A DNA stretch of 64,000 nt from Myxococcales bacterium (lineage in GTDB: Bacteria; Myxococcota_A; Polyangia; Palsa-1104; JAEUJZ01): assembly GCA_016794365.1 (NCBI GenBank), contig JAEUKB010000077.1, positions 62,001 to 126,000 of the forward strand. The letters are read 5' to 3'. Under the pieces are notes generated by a model that did not search any database, was not told the origin of the DNA, and saw only the letters and a list, made by a program, of their open reading frames with translations. The translations under genes and the position numbers were made by a program. The number at the start of each line of letters is the position of its first letter. The stretch's first letter is position 1. Positions 60,056 to 64,000 of the stretch are shown in pieces.

Positions 60056-61093
60056 ATGCAATTTATCGACGAGTGCACGATCTTTGTCCGTGGCGGAGAC
60101 GGCGGCGATGGCTGTGCAGCGTTTCGTCGCGAGCCGGGCAGACCGCGTGGCGGGCCTGCTGGCGGAGACGGTGGCAACGGTGGATCCGTGATTTTGGTCG
60201 CGGATCCTCAGCGCAGCACGCTGCTCGACCTGACGTATCGCCGAGAGTACCGTGCCGAGCGTGGTATCGCTGGCCAAGGTCGCGATCGATATGGTCGCAG
60301 TGGCGAAGATCTCATCGTCGAGGTTCCCGCTGGCGTCGTCATAAAAGACAGCGAAGGAACTGTGCTCTGTGATCTTGCGACCGCTGGTCAGCGCTTCGTC
60401 GCTGCGCAGGGCGGTCACGGTGGTCGCGGCAACATTCACTTTGCGACCTCGACGTGGCAAGCGCCCGAGTTTGCGGAGCCAGGCACGCCGGGGGAAGAGC
60501 GCACGCTCAAGCTGGAGCTGAAGCTCTTGGCCGATGTCGGGCTGCTTGGTTATCCAAACGTCGGAAAATCATCGCTGATTGCGCGTGTCTCGCGAGTCCG
60601 GCCCAAGATTGCGAACTATCCGTTTACGACGCTGGTACCCAACCTGGGCGTGGTGTCGTTGCCGCTCGGGAGCCGCGTGAGCGATCGCAGCTTCGTCCTG
60701 GCTGACCTTCCGGGCCTGATCGAAGGCGCACATCAAGGCCTGGGGCTCGGTCATCGCTTCTTGCGTCACCTTCAACGAACGCGCGTGCTGATCCATCTCA
60801 TCGAGCTGTCGAGCGAGCCGGACCGCAGTCCGCTGCGCGACTTCGATACGCTCAACGAGGAACTGCGTCGCTTTGATCCAGAGCTTTCGCAGCGTCCGCA
60901 GGTGGTGGTGCTGACCAAGACCGATCTCTCTGAGACGCGCGATGCGTTTCCTGCACTTCAAGAGCAGTTTGCGAAGCGTGGCGTCGAGCTTTGGTCCATT
61001 TCAGCGGCCACGGGCGACGGACTCGCTCCGCTGATGGACGAAGTGTATCGACGGACCAAAGAACAACCTGTTCGCTCTAGCACCGCTGCATAG
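60056..61093 (+). CDS. obgE: GTPase Obg (ribosome assembly/stress)
   Basis: The 345-residue protein has a glycine-rich Obg fold (1-158, FVRGGDGGDGCAAFRREPGRP and GGHGGRGNIHFATST), then a G domain (about 160-335) with GYPNVGKSS (P-loop), DLPG and TKTD, and SAATGDG. Obg GTPases assist large-subunit maturation and growth control. The C-terminal OCT domain is absent, as in many proteobacteria. It is the last gene of the operon. Confidence 0.96.
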   Translation: MQFIDECTIFVRGGDGGDGCAAFRREPGRPRGGPAGGDGGNGGSVILVADPQRSTLLDLTYRREYRAERGIAGQGRDRYGRSGEDLIVEVPAGVVIKDSEGTVLCDLATAGQRFVAAQGGHGGRGNIHFATSTWQAPEFAEPGTPGEERTLKLELKLLADVGLLGYPNVGKSSLIARVSRVRPKIANYPFTTLVPNLGVVSLPLGSRVSDRSFVLADLPGLIEGAHQGLGLGHRFLRHLQRTRVLIHLIELSSEPDRSPLRDFDTLNEELRRFDPELSQRPQVVVLTKTDLSETRDAFPALQEQFAKRGVELWSISAATGDGLAPLMDEVYRRTKEQPVRSSTAA

Positions 61094-61102
61094 CTGACGG
61101 TA

Positions 61103-61116
61103 GGTCAAAAATGACC
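61103..61116. promoter_or_regulatory. Perfect palindrome upstream of a Crp/FNR gene
   Basis: GGTCA-AAAA-TGACC is a 5-4-5 dyad in the same layout as FNR boxes (TTGAT-N4-ATCAA), 133 nt upstream of the regulator's ATG. It may be the site of autoregulation by that protein. Confidence 0.4.
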
Positions 61117-61249
61117 ATGCGCTGCCCGTTTGGGACCACGATTTAAGGCAGGTGTTGGGATTGGCTCTCTCGGGACGCGCGCTCGGGTGGGTTGGCGTGG
61201 CACTTGCTCAGGATCCGGCTCACTTGCTCGCTAAGAGGTCAGGGAGACT

Positions 61250-61990
61250 ATGGACCAGATCGCAGCCCAGGTTGAGTTTGGACTTCCCAGCCACTCGGTG
61301 CTTTCGGCCTTCGATGTGGCACTCCTTCGGAAATCACGGGTTCTGTCGGCGCTAAGCGATGAAGAGCTGTCGCGGCTATTGGCGATGGCGCGGCCCGAGC
61401 TGATTGCAGCATCTTCGGTGATTGTTCCGCAGAGCACGCCCATTGATTGCCTGTTGGTCATCCTGAGTGGAACGGCCAAAGTGGTGATGACGGGAGCAGC
61501 CGGGCGCGAAGTGACGCTGGAGATGCTCCGTCCGGGGGATCTGATCGCGGAGACCTCGCTGGTGGACGGATCGCCAACGACGGCATCGGTGATCGCGCTG
61601 TCGGATGTGCAGCTCTTGGCGCTGCCTCGTCACGAAGTGGTGCAGCTTCTGGGACGCTATCCGCAGCTTACGCTGAGCCTGCTGTCGGAGATGGCCAATC
61701 GGATGCGTCGCGCCGAAGAGACGATCTTCGCGTTGGCACTGCAAGACATTGAAGAGCGGCTGTGTCGGGTGCTCGTGCGGCTTGCGCGGGATGAGCGCAG
61801 TCCGGATCACCAAGGTGGACTGCTGATGCGTCGTCGTCCCACACAGCAAGAGCTGGCCAACATGGTTGGTGCTACGCGGGAATCGGTTTCGCGCTGTCTG
61901 ACCACGCTCGCGCGCAAAGGACTGGCGGTCTGTCAGGGTCGGAGCATGCTGCTGACTTCGCGCCTGCTCCGTCGGGAAACCGATAGCTAA
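61250..61990 (+). CDS. Crp/FNR family transcriptional regulator
   Basis: The 246-residue protein has a cyclic-nucleotide-binding-type beta-roll (about 30-150, GTAKVVMTG, GDLIAETSLVDGSPTTASV; this is the cAMP-binding-like loop) and a C-terminal winged helix (about 165-240, TQQELANMVGATRESVSRCLTTLARKG). FNR-type cysteines for an iron-sulfur cluster are not present in the N-terminus, so it is more like CRP. GGGAG is 5 nt before the ATG. It is convergent with the glutathione peroxidase gene. Confidence 0.9.
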   Translation: MDQIAAQVEFGLPSHSVLSAFDVALLRKSRVLSALSDEELSRLLAMARPELIAASSVIVPQSTPIDCLLVILSGTAKVVMTGAAGREVTLEMLRPGDLIAETSLVDGSPTTASVIALSDVQLLALPRHEVVQLLGRYPQLTLSLLSEMANRMRRAEETIFALALQDIEERLCRVLVRLARDERSPDHQGGLLMRRRPTQQELANMVGATRESVSRCLTTLARKGLAVCQGRSMLLTSRLLRRETDS

Positions 61991-62550
61991 CGAAGCGCTG
62001 CATCGATCGCGCTGGTCAGCTCGCCACTGTCGGGGCTGACTCGGCTAGAGAACTGCGCGATGACCTGGCCATTTTTGCCCACCAAGTACTTGTAAAAGTT
62101 CCACTTGGGATCGCCGTGCTTGCGCGACAGAAACTTGAAGACGGGTGACGCGCCAGCGCCGGACACCGGGCCTTTTTCAAACAACGGGAACGTGACGCCG
62201 TAGCGGACCTTGCAGAACTTGGCGATTTCTTCGCCGCTGCCGGGCTCTTGACGGAAGTCATTGGACGGGAACCCGAGCACAACCAAGCCCTTGTCTTTGT
62301 ACTTCGCGTAGAGCGCTTCGAGGCCCGCGTACTGCCCGGTAAAGCCGCACTCCGAGGCGGTGTTCACAATCAGCAGGACTTTTCCTTTGTAGTCGGCGAG
62401 CGAGACGTTTTTGCCGTCAATTGCTTTGGCAGACAGCGCGTGCAGGCTGTCGTCGGCGCTCGGGGCAGCGGCTTTGGGCGCATCGGCTGACGCAGAGGCG
62501 GACAGCAAGGGAATCAGGCTCATGATGGTGACTCGCAGCAAGTTGTTCAT
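61987..62550 (-). CDS. Secreted glutathione peroxidase-like protein
   Basis: The catalytic Cys lies in NTASECGFT (a Cys, not selenocysteine, enzyme), and the family segments LGFPSNDFRQEPG and WNFYKYLV are present. The ATG at 62550 gives 187 residues; its N-terminus is a signal peptide (about 1-22), so the protein is periplasmic. It probably reduces peroxides with thioredoxin rather than glutathione. The start nine codons upstream is possible too. Confidence 0.88.
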   Translation of the reverse strand: MNNLLRVTIMSLIPLLSASASADAPKAAAPSADDSLHALSAKAIDGKNVSLADYKGKVLLIVNTASECGFTGQYAGLEALYAKYKDKGLVVLGFPSNDFRQEPGSGEEIAKFCKVRYGVTFPLFEKGPVSGAGASPVFKFLSRKHGDPKWNFYKYLVGKNGQVIAQFSSRVSPDSGELTSAIDAALR

Positions 62551-62676
62551 GGCGATTAGATTCCACCGTAGGGCCATGGCGCTGCAAGCGTACCGTCCTT
62601 CGCGCTCGCTTCGTTTCGTGCGAAAACAGCCAGGTCGCTAGGCTGTTACGTCGCTTGGCAGAAAAGGATGGGTGCG

Positions 62677-63420
62677 ATGGCGAAGGTTGCAAGAGGTCGA
62701 TTCGGCGAGCTGGACTGTGTCATCACGGGAGGAACCGATGGCCTGGGCGGAGGAAGTGGACCGCTTGTGGTGCTGCTCCATGGGTTTGGCGCGCCAGGAA
62801 CCGACTTGGTGGGGCTGTCGCAAGTGCTGGATGTGCCCGAAACGGCGCGCTTTGCCTTTCCTGCGGCACCGCTTGTGCTCGGTGGACCGGACGTGGGCTT
62901 CGGGATGATGGGCATGGACGCGCGCGCGTGGTGGATGATCGATATGGAACGCTTGCAGCGGCAGCTTCTCAGCGGGCGGGTCGATCGGTTGGCGTCCGAG
63001 GTTCCCGAAGGTCTGGCAGCGGTGCGGCGTCAGCTGGAACAGACGCTCGATGAGCTGGAGCGCAGGCTGGGCGTTCCGGTGGGCAAGACCGTGCTGGGCG
63101 GCTTCTCGCAAGGCTCGATGTTATCGACGGATGTGATGCTGCGCTCGAGTCGCAAGCTGGCAGGTCTTGTGATCTGGTCAGGAACGGTGATTGCCGAAGC
63201 GGAATGGACGGCGCAGCTTGCGGCGTGTCATGGCCTGCCGATTTTGCAAAGCCACGGTGTGATGGATCCGATCTTGCCGTTTGAGCAAGCCGAGCGTCTG
63301 CGCGATCACCTTCAGCAGGGTGGTGCCAGGCTCGACTTTGTGGCGTTTCGCGGCGCACACGAGATTCCAGACCTGGTTTTGCGCAAGACCTCGGCGTTTC
63401 TGTCGAGCGTGCTGGCGTAG
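62677..63420 (+). CDS. Phospholipase/carboxylesterase family protein
   Basis: The start at 62677 has AAGGA 8 nt upstream (247 residues). VVLLHGFGAPGTDLVGLSQV and the nucleophile elbow GGFSQGS near residue 144 put it in the acyl-protein thioesterase-like alpha/beta hydrolase family. HGVMDPILPFEQ (Asp) and GAHEIPD (His) complete the triad. It is cytoplasmic. Its substrate is not evident. Confidence 0.86.
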   Translation: MAKVARGRFGELDCVITGGTDGLGGGSGPLVVLLHGFGAPGTDLVGLSQVLDVPETARFAFPAAPLVLGGPDVGFGMMGMDARAWWMIDMERLQRQLLSGRVDRLASEVPEGLAAVRRQLEQTLDELERRLGVPVGKTVLGGFSQGSMLSTDVMLRSSRKLAGLVIWSGTVIAEAEWTAQLAACHGLPILQSHGVMDPILPFEQAERLRDHLQQGGARLDFVAFRGAHEIPDLVLRKTSAFLSSVLA

Positions 63421-63423
63421 TCG

Positions 63424-64000
63424 CTAGAACTGAAGCCGCATGTCGCCTTGCAGCACTTCGCGCACGCGGCCTTCGACCTGCACCGTGGTTCCGTCGCAAA
63501 AAGCTCTGAGCAGCGATCGCCGACCCGGCGCGCCTTCGATGAGTCCTTTGGGCGGACCTTGATCGATTTCCAGCGCTTGTCCTTTGGCCAGCACGCCGTG
63601 GTGATGCAGATAGACAGCGAGAGACGCTGCTGCACTTCCCGTCGCTGGATCTTCGTTTGGCGCATCGTAGGCAAAAAAGCGAGCCCGCACCGAAATCGGT
63701 CCATCGCTGCTCGGCGGTGATAGAAAGGCAAAAGCCAAGATCCCAAGCTCGGCTCCCAGCGCTTTTTCTGCGACGACAACATCGCGATAGCTGGCGCTTA
63801 GATCTTCGACTTCTTCGACGGTCTGGATCGGAACCATGAGCTGACGCGCACCACCGCTCACAACCTGCGGATACAGCACTTTTTCCGATGATGCCGACGC
63901 GCTTTGCAGCTTGGTCTGAAACCGATCGAGCGAAAGTCCGAGCGCCGGGGAAAGCCAAGCCAGTCGCTCGTCGCTGATTGGCGATCCGGGGACGCTGATT
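63424..64000 (-). CDS. PhzF family epimerase/isomerase, C-terminal part (cut by window edge)
   Basis: The 192 visible codons read through the window edge. The PhzF-like motif EDPATGSAAA is near the C-terminus, preceded by VRARFFAYDAPN. PhzF proteins have two similar halves and act on small aromatic or amino acids; the general family is called PhzC-PhzF. The N-terminal half is missing here because of the edge. The end lies 3 nt from the end of the convergent esterase gene. Confidence 0.85.
   Translation of the reverse strand, partial: ISVPGSPISDERLAWLSPALGLSLDRFQTKLQSASASSEKVLYPQVVSGGARQLMVPIQTVEEVEDLSASYRDVVVAEKALGAELGILAFAFLSPPSSDGPISVRARFFAYDAPNEDPATGSAAASLAVYLHHHGVLAKGQALEIDQGPPKGLIEGAPGRRSLLRAFCDGTTVQVEGRVREVLQGDMRLQF

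Overview
The window looks like a chromosomal segment of a high-GC, Gram-negative, predatory or social delta-type bacterium (Myxococcota or a close relative). This is inferred from gene content: a Ser/Thr kinase with C-terminal PEGA domains, secreted proteins with MYXO-CTERM-like tails (Cys, hydrophobic helix, Arg cluster), an OmpA protein with thrombospondin-type-3 repeats, several lipoproteins, an imuA-imuB-dnaE2 mutagenesis cassette, and an operator that fits the LexA consensus I recall for Myxococcus. No insertion sequence, phage, CRISPR array, rRNA or tRNA gene was seen. Genes are closely packed, often with 1-20 nt overlaps.

Region 1 (1-15.2 kb) is arginine and carbamoyl-phosphate metabolism. 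The 5' end of fusA is followed, on the minus strand, by a nine-gene operon read argG - P-loop protein - argC - argD - argF' - argB - M20 deacylase - argH - argR. Divergent from it are carA-carB. The transcarbamylase belongs to the N-acylornithine type (N-acetyl or N-succinyl), not the ordinary ornithine type, so the pathway probably runs through N-acylcitrulline, with the M20 enzyme removing the acyl group. The CarA and CarB proteins resemble the eukaryotic CAD/CPS type. Palindromes that fit ARG boxes lie in the argG/carA promoter region.

Region 2 (15.3-36 kb) is mixed: a Cys/Met PLP enzyme, a shortened PPDK-like protein, a PEGA kinase, an esterase, lipoproteins, PlsC, a DUF882 peptidase, a dCMP-deaminase-like enzyme, a zinc-ribbon protein coupled to a homoserine-kinase-like enzyme, a HIT hydrolase, an RNA methyltransferase and a 1227-residue membrane protein of unknown function.

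Region 3 (36-42 kb) is the SOS mutasome imuA-imuB-dnaE2, whose LexA-like box overlaps the imuA start codon. Region 4 (42-52 kb) holds a dienelactone hydrolase, a lytic transglycosylase, an ECF sigma/anti-sigma pair, a MarR regulator, an FHA three-gene operon, an outer-membrane protein and AccB. Region 5 (52-57 kb) encodes large surface or envelope proteins. Region 6 (57-64 kb) has an MFS transporter, an SDR, the rplU-rpmA-obgE ribosome-assembly operon with a structured leader, a Crp/FNR regulator, a secreted glutathione peroxidase, an esterase and a PhzF-like gene cut by the window edge.

An octamer, TTCCGTCG, recurs at least 43 times on both strands across the window, far above chance, and is notably present in intergenic gaps.
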